The notes beneath the pieces are model-generated. The model saw only the letters and a list, made by a program, of their open reading frames with translations, was not told the origin of the DNA and did not search any database. A program made the translations under genes and the position numbers. Positions 8,055 to 16,323 of a stretch of 64,000 bases of DNA are shown here, piece after piece. How positions within the stretch are numbered: the first letter of the stretch is position 1; every line of letters begins with the position of its first letter. The stretch is from contig NZ_JAUXZE010000093.1 of the NCBI RefSeq assembly GCF_030694085.1, positions 1 to 64,000 of the forward strand, read 5' to 3'. Source of the DNA: Tabrizicola sp. GTDB taxonomy: Bacteria > Pseudomonadota > Alphaproteobacteria > Rhodobacterales > Rhodobacteraceae.

Positions 8055-9122
8055 TCAGATGGACGCGTCAAAAACGCGCCGTGGATTGGTTGTCATCAGC
8101 ACGTCACGCGAGGGTGCGTCCATCCCGTGGCGCGCAAGCCGCGGCAGGAAGTGCCGTTGCACAAAGGCGTAGCCGTTCCCCCCATAGCGCGTAAGCATCA
8201 TCTTGATGAACACGTCCTGCGACAGAAGAACCCGGTCCAGATGCCCGGCATCGGCAAGCCGGAGGATGGCCCGCGCAACCTCGTCGTCGCTGGGACATTG
8301 CACCTGCTGGTCGGCGTAGAAGTAATCCATGCCGATCATGTCGAACTCGACGAAAGCACCGCGTTCGGCGATGGTGCGCTGGTAGTCCCAGTCGTCGTGC
8401 GAGGGGTTCATGTGGCAAAGGACCGTGTGAGAAAGATCGCCACCCTCCGCCTCCACGATGTCCAGCACGCGGTGACCAAGGCGGAACCATCCCGGCAGAT
8501 GCACCATCAGGGGCAGTCCGGTCCGCACTTGCGCACGGGCCGCTCCGCGCAGGGATTTCTCTTCGTCGGGGGTGAAATCGGACGACACACCGATCTCGCC
8601 GATCAGCCCGATCTTTGCATCGGTGCCGTCGGTGCCATGCAGCGCCTCGGTCACGATCTGGTCGGCGATATCGTCCACCGACAACTGCGCCACCTCGTCG
8701 GGCATCGAGGACGCGAGGTAGTATCCCGCCCCCATCACGATGTTCAGACCGCTTTCTGCTGCGATCCGCCGGAGCTTGGCTGGATCGCGCCCGATCCCGC
8801 GGCAGGTCGGGTCAACCACCGTGCGACCGCCGGCCTTCGCAAAGGCTCCGACCTCCTCGATGCACAGGTCCAGCTCGTCCAGCGCGATGTTGTGCTTGTT
8901 GACGAAGGGATCCTGCCGCAGTTCCGACAGGATCTCGATCCGCACCGGGCCTTCGGCCAGATGCTGCCGGGAAGGGTCCTGCGGCGGGTTCCACCAGCAG
9001 GAACAGTCGTTCTGCAGATGCTCGTGCATCAAGGTCACGCCCAGATCGGCGCTCATGATCGGGCCATTCACGGTCATCACCAGACCCGACCCGATGTGGG
9101 CCACCGACCGCTCGTCCGTCAT
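8055..9122 (-). CDS. Phosphotriesterase-like amidohydrolase (probable lactonase)
   Basis: The 355-residue TIM-barrel hydrolase carries the metal ligands of the phosphotriesterase family: HEH (about residue 33-35), the bridging residue in IGEIGVSS, His in LMVHLPG, His in LCHMNPS and Asp in LLSQDVF. A Glu instead of a carboxylated Lys at the bridging position is seen in PHP-type relatives. Family members near sugar transporters hydrolyse sugar lactones or lactone phosphates; that is the best guess here, supported by the PfkB kinase and ABC transporter alongside. It overlaps the permease gene by an ATGA and is followed by the GATase-like gene. Confidence 0.86.
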   Translation of the reverse strand: MTDERSVAHIGSGLVMTVNGPIMSADLGVTLMHEHLQNDCSCWWNPPQDPSRQHLAEGPVRIEILSELRQDPFVNKHNIALDELDLCIEEVGAFAKAGGRTVVDPTCRGIGRDPAKLRRIAAESGLNIVMGAGYYLASSMPDEVAQLSVDDIADQIVTEALHGTDGTDAKIGLIGEIGVSSDFTPDEEKSLRGAARAQVRTGLPLMVHLPGWFRLGHRVLDIVEAEGGDLSHTVLCHMNPSHDDWDYQRTIAERGAFVEFDMIGMDYFYADQQVQCPSDDEVARAILRLADAGHLDRVLLSQDVFIKMMLTRYGGNGYAFVQRHFLPRLARHGMDAPSRDVLMTTNPRRVFDASI

Positions 9123-10120
9123 TTCGATTTCCTTCCAAGCCGTAAGCCACCGCTGAAGAGCTTCGTGTTCATCCAGATCGCCAGCAGGATGATCGTCCCC
9201 GTGACGATCTGCGTAAAGAAAGGAGAGATATGGACCAGGATCAGCCCGTTGCCGATGACGGCGATGGTCATGGTGCCGAGGACTGTGCCCAGCATGCTGG
9301 CTTTGCCCCCCATCAGCGAGGTGCCGCCAAGGACCACGGCGGCGATCACCTGCAGCTCGAATCCGACCGCCGCGTTGGACGAGCCAGAGCCCAACCGTGC
9401 TGCGATCAGCAGACCCGCCATCGCACAGGCCACGCCCGACACCACATAGACCGACGCCACCGTCCAGCGTGCAGGCATCCCCACACGTCGCGCCGCTTCC
9501 ATGTTCGATCCGACGGCGACGACCTGCCGCCCGTAGCGCGTTCGCAGCATCACGACGAACCCAAGGACCGCCACCAGGATCGAGATCAGCGCCGGCACCG
9601 GAAAGCCCGCAAGCGTTCCGCGCCCCAGCCAGAAGAAGTCGGGCACGTCCTTGATCGGGATCGAATAGCCCTCGGTCAGATACAGCGCATAGCCGCGCAG
9701 GATCGATAGCCCGGCAAGCGTCACGATAAAGGCGGGAATGCCCTGATAGGCGATGAACCAGCCTTGCACAGCCCCGATCACCCCGCCCAGCACCAACATC
9801 AGCATAACCACGGTGATCCAGTCCAGTCCCGCCGCCAGTGCTATGGCAGCTACGGCGTTCACAAGGGCCACCGTTGAGCCGACCGAAAGGTCGATCCCCG
9901 CCGTTGTGATCACCAGCGTCATCGCCACCGCCACGATAAGGACCGGCGCCGCCTGGCGCACGATGTTCAACAGGTTACCCGCTGTCAGGAACGTGGGCGT
10001 GAGCAGACTGAACAGCAGCATACAGGCCAGAAAGAACACTGCAATCGACAAGACCTGAGCGTTCTCGGCCACGAAATCCGCCACCGGTGAGCCCTTTGCG
10101 CGTTCGGAATAAGCAGACAT
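9119..10120 (-). CDS. ABC transporter permease, ribose/xylose type (RbsC-like)
   Basis: This 333-residue membrane protein has about nine to ten hydrophobic segments and the BPD_transp_2 pattern (TAGIDLSVGSTVALVNA, GLSILRGYALYLTEG, VGSNMEAARRVGMP, VLGGTSLMGGKASMLGTVLG). It forms the inner-membrane channel of a group-CUT2 importer with the ATPase and binding protein encoded just upstream. The start ATG overlaps the ATPase stop (TGATG) and its stop overlaps the lactonase start (ATGA), so translation of the operon is tightly coupled. Confidence 0.9.
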   Translation of the reverse strand: MSAYSERAKGSPVADFVAENAQVLSIAVFFLACMLLFSLLTPTFLTAGNLLNIVRQAAPVLIVAVAMTLVITTAGIDLSVGSTVALVNAVAAIALAAGLDWITVVMLMLVLGGVIGAVQGWFIAYQGIPAFIVTLAGLSILRGYALYLTEGYSIPIKDVPDFFWLGRGTLAGFPVPALISILVAVLGFVVMLRTRYGRQVVAVGSNMEAARRVGMPARWTVASVYVVSGVACAMAGLLIAARLGSGSSNAAVGFELQVIAAVVLGGTSLMGGKASMLGTVLGTMTIAVIGNGLILVHISPFFTQIVTGTIILLAIWMNTKLFSGGLRLGRKSK

Positions 10121-10914
10121 CAGTGCGACCCCTTCCCGACGATCAGATCGACTAGTTCCTGCAGGTTGGTCTCGCCGATCATCCGTTCGGCAACTTTTGT
10201 GCCTTCATACATCACGGCAATCCGGTCGCAGACGCGGAAGAGGTCTTGCAGACGGTGGGTGATTAGGACCACGCCCACTCCCTTGGCCTTGACCCGGTTG
10301 ATCAGAGCCAGCACCGCCTCGACCTCGGCCACGGCCAGCGCCGAGGTCGGCTCGTCCATGATCAACACCTTGGGCTGAAAACTCGCCGCACGGGCGATGG
10401 CGATGGCCTGACGCTGCCCACCTGACAGCTTTTCCACCTTGGCCGTCAGGCGCGGTATGCGGATTTCCAGCGCATCCAGCATCTGCCGACCCTCGGTCAG
10501 CATCCGCTTCTGGTCGAGGAACGGGCCGCGGGTCAGTTCGCGCCCGAGAAAAAGGTTGCCCACGACGTCGACATGGTCACAGAGGCTGAGGTCTTGGAAC
10601 ACCATCTCGATATGCCGGGCGCGCGCGTCGGAGGGGCCGGTGAACCGGACAGGCTCGCCTTCGACGCTTATCGTCCCTGCATCAGGGATGTAGGTGCCCG
10701 AAATCACCTTCGACAGGGTTGATTTTCCCGCGGCATTGTCGCCGATCAGGCCCAGACACTCGCCCGGCAGGACGTCCAGATCGACGCCCCGCAGCGCCTG
10801 ATGCGACCCGAAGGTCAGCGAGATCCCCCGCAACGACACCAGCGGCACGATTTGCGGAAGGGGGTGACCCCCTTCCGCATCGGACGCTTCGGGATGAAGC
10901 GCCAGCTCGGTCAT
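10120..10914 (-). CDS. ABC transporter ATP-binding protein, single-domain CUT2 type (FrcA-like)
   Basis: The 264-residue ATPase has Walker A GDNAAGKST, signature LSGGQRQAIAIARA, Walker B KVLIMDEPTSAL and an H-loop in VLITHRL. Unlike RbsA or XylG, which carry two nucleotide-binding halves in about 500 residues, it has one, as in the fructose transporter FrcA. It would power uptake by the permease encoded next. ATGA overlap with the binding-protein gene upstream. Confidence 0.9.
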   Translation of the reverse strand: MTELALHPEASDAEGGHPLPQIVPLVSLRGISLTFGSHQALRGVDLDVLPGECLGLIGDNAAGKSTLSKVISGTYIPDAGTISVEGEPVRFTGPSDARARHIEMVFQDLSLCDHVDVVGNLFLGRELTRGPFLDQKRMLTEGRQMLDALEIRIPRLTAKVEKLSGGQRQAIAIARAASFQPKVLIMDEPTSALAVAEVEAVLALINRVKAKGVGVVLITHRLQDLFRVCDRIAVMYEGTKVAERMIGETNLQELVDLIVGKGSH

Positions 10915-11867
10915 TCGAACATGGACCGGAAGTCGTCGACGTTCGCCTTGGTGACGATCGTGATGGGGACCGAGATATTGCGCTCGACCGTGCCGCCTTC
11001 GCTGAGCGTCTTCAGCGCATCAACCGCAGCGGCACCCATGCCCGCGGGGTCTTGCTGGATGACAGCCTCGACATAGCCCGCATCAATGCCCGCAACGGCC
11101 GAGGCGGTCAGGTCCCAGCCAAACACTTTGACGTCAGCCTGCCGGCCCTGGCTTTCCACTGCCGCCACTGCCCCCAGAAGCGCGGGTTCGCCGGTGGCAT
11201 AGATCGCCGTCATGTCAGGGTTTGCCGTCATCAGGTTTTCGGCAGCCGCCAGCGCGGTATCCTGCACGTTCTGGCCGTCAACGGTGCCGGCAATGGTGAT
11301 CCCATCAACGCCCGTCAGAACGCCGGTGAAGCCGTCCATCCGCAGGTTCTGGATGAATGAGTTCAGCGCTCCCACGATCCCCAGCTTGGCCCCGCCCGCT
11401 CCCTTGGCATATTCTACGAAATAGGCACCCAGGTCCGCGCCGGCCTTGCCGTTGTCGACGCCGATCACCGCCGATTGCTTGCCGTCCTCGGGCAGGATCG
11501 CGTCGATGGCTACGACGGGGATACCCGCCGCCGCCGCCTGATCGACCGCTGGCATGATCCCGTTCACGTCAATTGCGACGATGGCGATGCCGTCCACACC
11601 TTCCTGGATATAGGTCTCGATGGCGCTGTTCTGCGCAGCCGGATCATTGTTGGCGTTGAAGATCACCAGTTCGACCCCAGCCGCATCGGCCGCCTTCTGT
11701 GCGCCTTCGTTCATTTGGTTGAAGAACAGCGCCTGCTGGTTGATCTGCACCAGGGCGAACTTCTTCTTGTCCTGAGCCACACCCGGCACCGCCGCCAACA
11801 TGACGGCCGTGCCAAGGAGCACCCCAAGTCCCCGACGCGAAAGGGTAGTCATTCTTGTAGCGTTCAT
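10911..11867 (-). CDS. Sugar ABC transporter periplasmic substrate-binding protein
   Basis: The 318-residue product belongs to the ribose/xylose-type periplasmic binding proteins (type I fold: FALVQINQQALFFNQMNEG, GVDGIAIVAIDVNG, TAIYATGEPALLGAVAAVE). A twin-Arg-like/Sec signal (MTTLSRRGLGVLLGTAVMLA, cleavage near AQD) sends it to the periplasm. The start at 11867 is chosen for the AGGAACACGAAA in front; an upstream ATG at 11900 overlaps the LacI stop as ATGA but would give an unusual leader. The ligand is not deducible. It is the second gene of the operon headed by the LacI regulator. Confidence 0.88.
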   Translation of the reverse strand: MNATRMTTLSRRGLGVLLGTAVMLAAVPGVAQDKKKFALVQINQQALFFNQMNEGAQKAADAAGVELVIFNANNDPAAQNSAIETYIQEGVDGIAIVAIDVNGIMPAVDQAAAAGIPVVAIDAILPEDGKQSAVIGVDNGKAGADLGAYFVEYAKGAGGAKLGIVGALNSFIQNLRMDGFTGVLTGVDGITIAGTVDGQNVQDTALAAAENLMTANPDMTAIYATGEPALLGAVAAVESQGRQADVKVFGWDLTASAVAGIDAGYVEAVIQQDPAGMGAAAVDALKTLSEGGTVERNISVPITIVTKANVDDFRSMFE

Positions 11868-11896
11868 TTTCGTGTTCCTATGTTGGACGTTGCAAT

Positions 11897-12913
11897 TCAT
11901 GACCTCATCACCGGCGCAACGGAGTTCCGCGTGATCAGGGTGACAGGCATGATCTCCTCTGGCGGGAGCTTGGTCGGGTCGGTCCAGTCGGTATCCAGAA
12001 GCAAGGAAATGGCCCGAATGCCTAGGTCCCGGACCGGCTGGCGCACCGCTGTCACAGCCGGTGCGAAAAGGTGCAGCGGGCCGACATCGTCGAACCCGAC
12101 AAGAGACATATCCCGGGGCACTTGAATGCCTGCGGCGTTCAGCACCTCCAGGACTCCGGTGGTGATTTCGTCCGAAGTCGCAAAGACAGCACTGACGTCC
12201 AGCCCTGCCGCCAGCATGCGCTTCGCCGCCGACCGTCCGAACTCTATCGAATACTCGCCTTCGTAGCGCTCGATCCGGGCATCGGTCCCCCAGATTTCCG
12301 CCATGGCGCGCCGGAAGCCGTTGAAGCGCCGCGCGCCGCTGAGCATGGCGTCGACGCCGCCGATAAACAGCACCTGGCGGTGTCCAGCCTCGGCGAGGTG
12401 CCGCCCTGCCAGATAGCCGCCCTGTTCATTGTCGCAGAACAGTTTTGGCACCGCAGTTCCCGCCACGTCTTCGTCAAGGACAACCACCTGGCTGCTGGCG
12501 TTGATCGCCGAGGCAAGAGAGCCGTCATCCGGGTGGTTGGTAACGAAGATCAAGCCGTCCACCTGATTGCGGCGCACCGCTTGAAGGTAGGACAGTTCTC
12601 GCTCTCTCCGGTTCAGGGTCGCATGCAGGGTCAAGCCCAGACCGCGCCGGTCCGCCTCGGCCTCGACTGCCGCGACAAGGGTGCCGAAGAACGGGGTCGC
12701 GATGTCGGGAATGACCAGTCCAATCGTATCCGACCTGCCGCGGCTAAGTCTGCGCGCATGAGGGTTGGGCTGGTAGTTCAACTGAAGGATTGCGGCTTCG
12801 ACCGCTGTCCGCGTGCGTTCGGGCAGATCAAGCGTTCCGTTCAGGAATCGCGAGACGGTTGTCACCGACACCCCCGCCGCCTGCGCTACATCCCTAAGGC
12901 TTGCCACTGACAT
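11897..12913 (-). CDS. LacI-family transcriptional regulator
   Basis: The 338-residue protein has the N-terminal LacI helix-turn-helix and hinge (LRDVAQAAGVSVTTVSRFLN, LNYQPNPHARRLSRGRSDTIGLVIPD) and a periplasmic-binding-like effector domain. It is the first gene of the transporter operon, so it probably represses itself together with the uptake genes. A perfect 15-bp palindrome, CGGTTTACTAAACCG, lies 22 bp in front of its start and is the obvious operator. The inducer is presumably the transported compound or a product of the neighbouring enzymes. Confidence 0.9.
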   Translation of the reverse strand: MSVASLRDVAQAAGVSVTTVSRFLNGTLDLPERTRTAVEAAILQLNYQPNPHARRLSRGRSDTIGLVIPDIATPFFGTLVAAVEAEADRRGLGLTLHATLNRRERELSYLQAVRRNQVDGLIFVTNHPDDGSLASAINASSQVVVLDEDVAGTAVPKLFCDNEQGGYLAGRHLAEAGHRQVLFIGGVDAMLSGARRFNGFRRAMAEIWGTDARIERYEGEYSIEFGRSAAKRMLAAGLDVSAVFATSDEITTGVLEVLNAAGIQVPRDMSLVGFDDVGPLHLFAPAVTAVRQPVRDLGIRAISLLLDTDWTDPTKLPPEEIMPVTLITRNSVAPVMRS

Positions 12914-12935
12914 GGGTCGATCCTGCCAAGTGAAT

Positions 12936-12950
12936 CGGTTTACTAAACCG
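12936..12950. promoter_or_regulatory. Probable LacI-family operator
   Basis: CGGTTTACTAAACCG is a perfect palindrome around a central C, the usual shape for a LacI-family dimer site, located directly before the lacI-type gene that heads the transporter operon. Autoregulation is inferred. Confidence 0.7.
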
Positions 12951-13344
12951 CTTTACAAGATCAGCATGTAGCGATGCCACGAGTCAACTGTGTTGGTGCG
13001 ACGGCTGCCGGGAAAGCGAAAGCCGGACGTCCGGACGCGCGAAACTGCTCAGGAAATGACATCTGCGACGCTTGAGATCGACATCGGGGATAAGCATGAA
13101 ACGGTTCTGGTGCCGTGCTTGTGACCCGGCGCCGGGCTCTTCACGGAAGTGGAGGTGGCCGGTGACGGTGGATGTATTGGAATAACGCAGCGGGACAGAG
13201 TGCATGGTTGGGGCTCTCGATTGCGAACGCTCCATTATAGCGGCCACATCCGCGAAACGCGCACCGAGTCTGAGAGTGCTGCGATTTCCCCACATCACGC
13301 TATTGGGCGGTTTTCGCCCCCCGTGCAGGACCAATCCAGCGGGT
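12951..13344. other. Intergenic stretch without recognised gene
   Basis: About 390 bp between the LacI operator and the island-like genes. Open frames exist on both strands but none has a ribosome binding site or a familiar motif. It may contain the transporter operon promoter at its left end and eroded sequence in the rest. Confidence 0.5.
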
Positions 13345-13357
13345 GTAGAAATTCTAC
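13345..13357. repeat. 13-bp palindrome GTAGAAATTCTAC, copy 1 (overlaps a stop codon)
   Basis: A perfect palindrome with central A, identical to the copy at 13918-13930. It contains the TAG stop of the leftward gene 13354-13896. The pair brackets that gene exactly. Confidence 0.85.
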
Positions 13358-13896
13358 TTCCCGTCGGAGTTTTCATCCAACCACGTTGCGAGCTGCTCCA
13401 AGATCGCCGGGTCGTTTATCCGGTGCCCCTGGTTCATCGCCCTGCCCAAGCTCGGGTTGAGTGGTTTCTGCCCGATCTCCCTCATAACTGCACCTGTCCG
13501 GATTTTCCGTCGTGCTATAACATCCTTGATGCGCTCAATCGCATCTGGAGTCAGGTAGCCTTTCACGTGAATAGCTGACGTGCCTGAAACGGGTGGAAGT
13601 CTCTTGGCGGCTGATCCGATCCTGACCCTTTGGACGACCGTTGGTGGGCTAGGGCCGACCACCGAGGTGCACCCGATCTCCGCTTTGAACGCAGCCCTCT
13701 GTGCTGGCGTCGTCTTGTCCCAAGCTGACCTTAGTGCGTCCAGTGGTGAGCGCTTCTTGCGCACCCCAGCAGCCACGAAAGCCTCGGAAGGGTTCCTGTA
13801 TTTTCCAGCCTTGTAGTCGGCGAATACCGTCGGGTGCTCTTTGCGAAGGCGATCGAGGTAATATTTGTTGGAACGGATCTGGACCGACTTGGTCAT
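13354..13896 (-). CDS. Small basic protein, probably DNA-binding, island-type
   Basis: The 180-residue product is not a family I can name. Its first half (YYLDRLRKEHPTVFADYKAG, then SEAFVAAGVRKKRSPLDALR) has the charged helical style of small regulators in phages and integrative elements. The second half (GYLTPDAIERIKDVIARR, GAVMREIGQKPLNPSLGRAM) looks like another helix-turn-helix segment. The ATG at 13896 is chosen because AGGA stands about eight bases before it; 13905 is an alternative. A 13-bp palindrome lies 21 bp upstream of the start and an identical one overlaps the stop, suggesting autoregulation. It follows the type ISP gene remnant on the same strand. Confidence 0.65.
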   Translation of the reverse strand: MTKSVQIRSNKYYLDRLRKEHPTVFADYKAGKYRNPSEAFVAAGVRKKRSPLDALRSAWDKTTPAQRAAFKAEIGCTSVVGPSPPTVVQRVRIGSAAKRLPPVSGTSAIHVKGYLTPDAIERIKDVIARRKIRTGAVMREIGQKPLNPSLGRAMNQGHRINDPAILEQLATWLDENSDGK

Positions 13897-13917
13897 TGGC
13901 GTCATCCTGAAGGCTGC

Positions 13918-13930
13918 GTAGAAATTCTAC
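13918..13930. repeat. 13-bp palindrome GTAGAAATTCTAC, copy 2 (upstream of start)
   Basis: Identical to the copy at 13345-13357, 573 bp away. Its position just upstream of the leftward gene makes it a candidate operator for the encoded protein. Confidence 0.85.
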
Positions 13931-13983
13931 CTGAAGCGTAGGCTCTCGTTGTCCTGAAGAGTCGGCTGGGGTTCGGGCCGTCT

Positions 13984-15024
13984 CTAGATGTCCAGCGGCG
14001 GCAGCTCCCTGACGATCTTCATCGTCTCCAGGCTTACGGTGATCACCCGGCGTAGGAGGTCGAAAGGGTAGCGTGGGTCGCCGACGGTTTCGTTTGCGTA
14101 GTCGTTTGCGTCGTTCACGATGCCGCTGTCCTTGTCCTCCTTCACCGCCTGGCGCTCCATCACCCAGTCGATCGCGGGCTTGCCGTTCACGACGTAGTCG
14201 TAGGCGTCCAGCGGCACGTCGATTAGGGTGATGTTCGGGTTGTAGTGGATGACCGAGCGGTCCTTGCCCTTGCCGAAGGCCATCTTCTCCACCCTGAAGA
14301 ATTTCTCCGGGTCGTCGATGGAAGCAAGGGACAGATCGCCCTGCTTCAGGGTCACCGGGTAGGGCTCAACGGTCTCGTAGCCGACGTGGAGATCACCCAG
14401 GGCGCGGCCGGCCCGGACGAAGGCCCAGAAGTCGGCGGCCTGCTTAACGCAGGGGATGCGGGGCAGCTCCTTGGTCAGGTTGTCGGCGAAGCGGCGGCGG
14501 TAGTCCTCGGAGTGCAGGAGGCCGTAGGTGTAGTAGAAGATGTCGTCCTTGGTGATCGTCTCGCCCGGATAGGCCGCCTGGAAGTGGGCGAGGCCCGCGT
14601 CGGTGATACCGTGGCGGGTGCGGTAGGTGGGCTTGTCGTCGTCGACCACCGAGAAGAGGTCCTCGCCTGCGTCGGTATCGACGCGGTCATAGACGGACAA
14701 CGGGAAGCACTGGTAGCCACCCATCGCTGGTGCGAGATTAAGATCGGGTATCGAATCCAGCAAGAGCGCTGAGAACCCTTTGTCTCCCCCACGACCGGGA
14801 ATGCAGATCACCCGATTCTGCCAGGACTGGTCTGGGAACATAAGCGGAATCTGCCCGATGACATTGTTCAGTCGACGGCCGAAGTAGAGCCATTGCCTGT
14901 ATAGCGGTCGGTAGGTTGCAGTGACGATCTGACCTTCGTCAAAGTCGATTCGTCGTTGCCGCTCGAAGTCATTCCGAAGTGATCTCGACCAAGAGATTTC
15001 GCGCGGAGATTCACGAGTGAATGC
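13984..15024 (-). pseudogene. Type ISP restriction-modification enzyme, C-terminal remnant
   Basis: The frame, open from about 15024 down to the stop at 13984, encodes roughly 346 residues resembling the C-terminal specificity region of single-chain type ISP enzymes (helicase-nuclease-methylase-specificity fusions of about 1500 residues). Recognisable segments are FTRESPREISWSRSLRNDF, TYRPLYRQWLYFGRRLNN, FYYTYGLLHSEDYRRRFADN and TKELPRIP with FWAFVRAGRALGDLHV. The first ATG (14841) is internal to conserved sequence, so this is not a natural start. Upstream, at about 15021-15031, homology stops where a VirD4-like remnant on the opposite strand begins. The nuclease, helicase and methylase parts are absent, so it should be inactive. 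Confidence 0.8.
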
Positions 15025-15233
15025 GCTGGATGTCGCCTGCCGAACTGATGGCGATGCCAGCAGATCAACAGCTGATCCATGTTAAGGGCCTGGGCTTCAT
15101 CGTCGCGCGCAAGATCGGTCAGCAGCAAGTTGCGCCCTACTGTCACCTAGTGGCGGAGAACCCAATCGAGGGCGGGCGGCTAACGCCTGATCCCATTCTC
15201 GCACTGACCACTCCAAAAGGGAGGACAGCATGA
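15021..15233 (+). pseudogene. VirD4/TraG coupling protein, C-terminal remnant
   Basis: Seventy codons, MSPAELMAMPADQQLIHVKG then FIVARKIGQQQVAPYC, look like the C-terminal tail of a VirD4/TraG conjugative coupling ATPase (the conserved 'mL..d.qll...g..pi.a.Ki' segment). The ATPase domain is missing. The stop overlaps the next gene's start as ATGA, the natural operon arrangement, so the right side of the old conjugation operon is preserved while the left side was replaced by the type ISP remnant. Confidence 0.6.
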
Positions 15234-15478
15234 GATACGCAGCCCTATTCCTTTGGCTTGCCGTGCCAGTGGGTGTTTGGTTTGCCTATGAAGCGTGGGG
15301 AACGCCGCATGCGATCTGGGAGTACGAGTTTCGCGACAACGGTGATCCCTACAATCCCGTTGCGCCCCGTTGGTACACCTCCTGCACTTTCGTCGGTTGG
15401 ACGGGAGTGGTCATGGTACCTGCCGTGGCGGGACAATGTCCTTGGGTCCGCTTCTTCAAGATGACGGGCAATCAGTGA
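15230..15478 (+). CDS. Small membrane protein of the conjugative-element remnant
   Basis: An 82-residue protein with one N-terminal hydrophobic segment (ALFLWLAVPVGVWFAYEAWG) and another near residues 55-68. It starts inside the stop of the TraG-like remnant (ATGA), so it was co-translated with it. Small proteins in this place are common in alphaproteobacterial conjugative elements, but I know no function for them. Confidence 0.55.
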   Translation: MRYAALFLWLAVPVGVWFAYEAWGTPHAIWEYEFRDNGDPYNPVAPRWYTSCTFVGWTGVVMVPAVAGQCPWVRFFKMTGNQ

Positions 15479-15738
15479 ATGTTTGTAAGGTACTGCGCTG
15501 TGACCGGTTCACGTATCCGGTTCTTCAAATTGAGGGACGCGCTCAACTCCAAGACGGCCATGAACTTCAGGCCGCTAAGGATCAGTGCGGGGTCAACTTT
15601 TCCGCCCGCTATCAGCTCATCGCAATGGTCACGTTCCTGCATGCTGAACCGGTAAGGCTCAACAGCATGCCAGAACTGCACATAGTCCAAGGGCCGTAAC
15701 CAGTCTTCTAGGTCCTGAATGTCCTGAAAAATCATCAT
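15472..15738 (-). CDS. Small hypothetical protein
   Basis: An 88-residue acidic protein starting MMIFQDIQDLEDWLRPLDYV and containing RDHCDELIAGGKVDPALIL. The clean domain-like composition and a GGAAG ribosome site before 15738 favour a real gene; a longer start at 15852 would overlap the divergent gene. Similar small proteins occur beside tra genes of Rhodobacterales elements as far as I recall. No function known. Confidence 0.55.
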   Translation of the reverse strand: MMIFQDIQDLEDWLRPLDYVQFWHAVEPYRFSMQERDHCDELIAGGKVDPALILSGLKFMAVLELSASLNLKNRIREPVTAQYLTNIH

Positions 15739-15796
15739 CTTCCGATCGTGCCAGATCGGGGCCTCCGAAAGCAAATCTGCAAGCAAGGACACCACG

Positions 15797-16267
15797 ATGA
15801 CCGATAGCGAAGGCATCGCAAGCGAGCTCAGCCGGACCTTCGAGGCAGCCACGATGCAATATCTATCCCGCGCTGGAGGAAATGCAGACGACTGGGCGGC
15901 GGCGAGAGAGATTGAGCGGCGCTCAACCGAAAAGATACAGTCGCTGCAAGACGCGTATGAACGCGATCACTCAGAACGGTTGGCAACAGTGATGCAAGAG
16001 CTCGCCAAGAAAGCCGCTCAGCATCACCTCGAACATCCTGCCCCACGAGGGGTTGCTGCAAAGCCTGCAGCGCAGACGGTCGCCGATGCAAGGCGCATAG
16101 TTCAGCGGATGCATGCGGCTGATGTTGCCTCGGTACGCACCACTGCACGGCAAGAGATGGATGACCTCCTCCAACAGGCTCTCAATCGCAACCGGACGCC
16201 AAGCGTCTTGCGAGACGCCTTCAGGAGAGCATCGGGGGGCGAAAGGCAACGCATCCAATCCCTTTAA
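15797..16267 (+). CDS. Hypothetical protein of the integrated element
   Basis: A 156-residue, highly charged and mostly helical protein, rich in Ala, Gln, Arg and Glu (AAAREIERRSTEKIQSLQDA, VMQELAKKAAQHH). No domain recognised. It is divergent from the 88-residue gene by 58 bp and followed by another helical hypothetical protein, both within the AT-richer part of the island. Confidence 0.6.
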   Translation: MTDSEGIASELSRTFEAATMQYLSRAGGNADDWAAAREIERRSTEKIQSLQDAYERDHSERLATVMQELAKKAAQHHLEHPAPRGVAAKPAAQTVADARRIVQRMHAADVASVRTTARQEMDDLLQQALNRNRTPSVLRDAFRRASGGERQRIQSL

Positions 16268-16323
16268 GCGAGAGAAATCGATCTCTCACTTGATGACCAC
16301 CACCTAGCTGGAGTGAAGAAAGA

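Noticed and set aside
7995..9449. 484-codon open frame antisense to the lactonase and permease genes
   Set aside because: Spans two well-supported genes on the other strand and shows no family motif.
12984..13376. 130-codon leftward frame upstream of the LacI gene
   Set aside because: No ribosome site, low-complexity Ser/Arg composition, and its start overlaps the stop of a better gene.
13345..13930. CRISPR array suggested by GTAGAAATT, a word also present in Cas12a-type repeats
   Set aside because: Only two copies, 573 bp apart, with a gene between them; no spacer periodicity and no cas genes.
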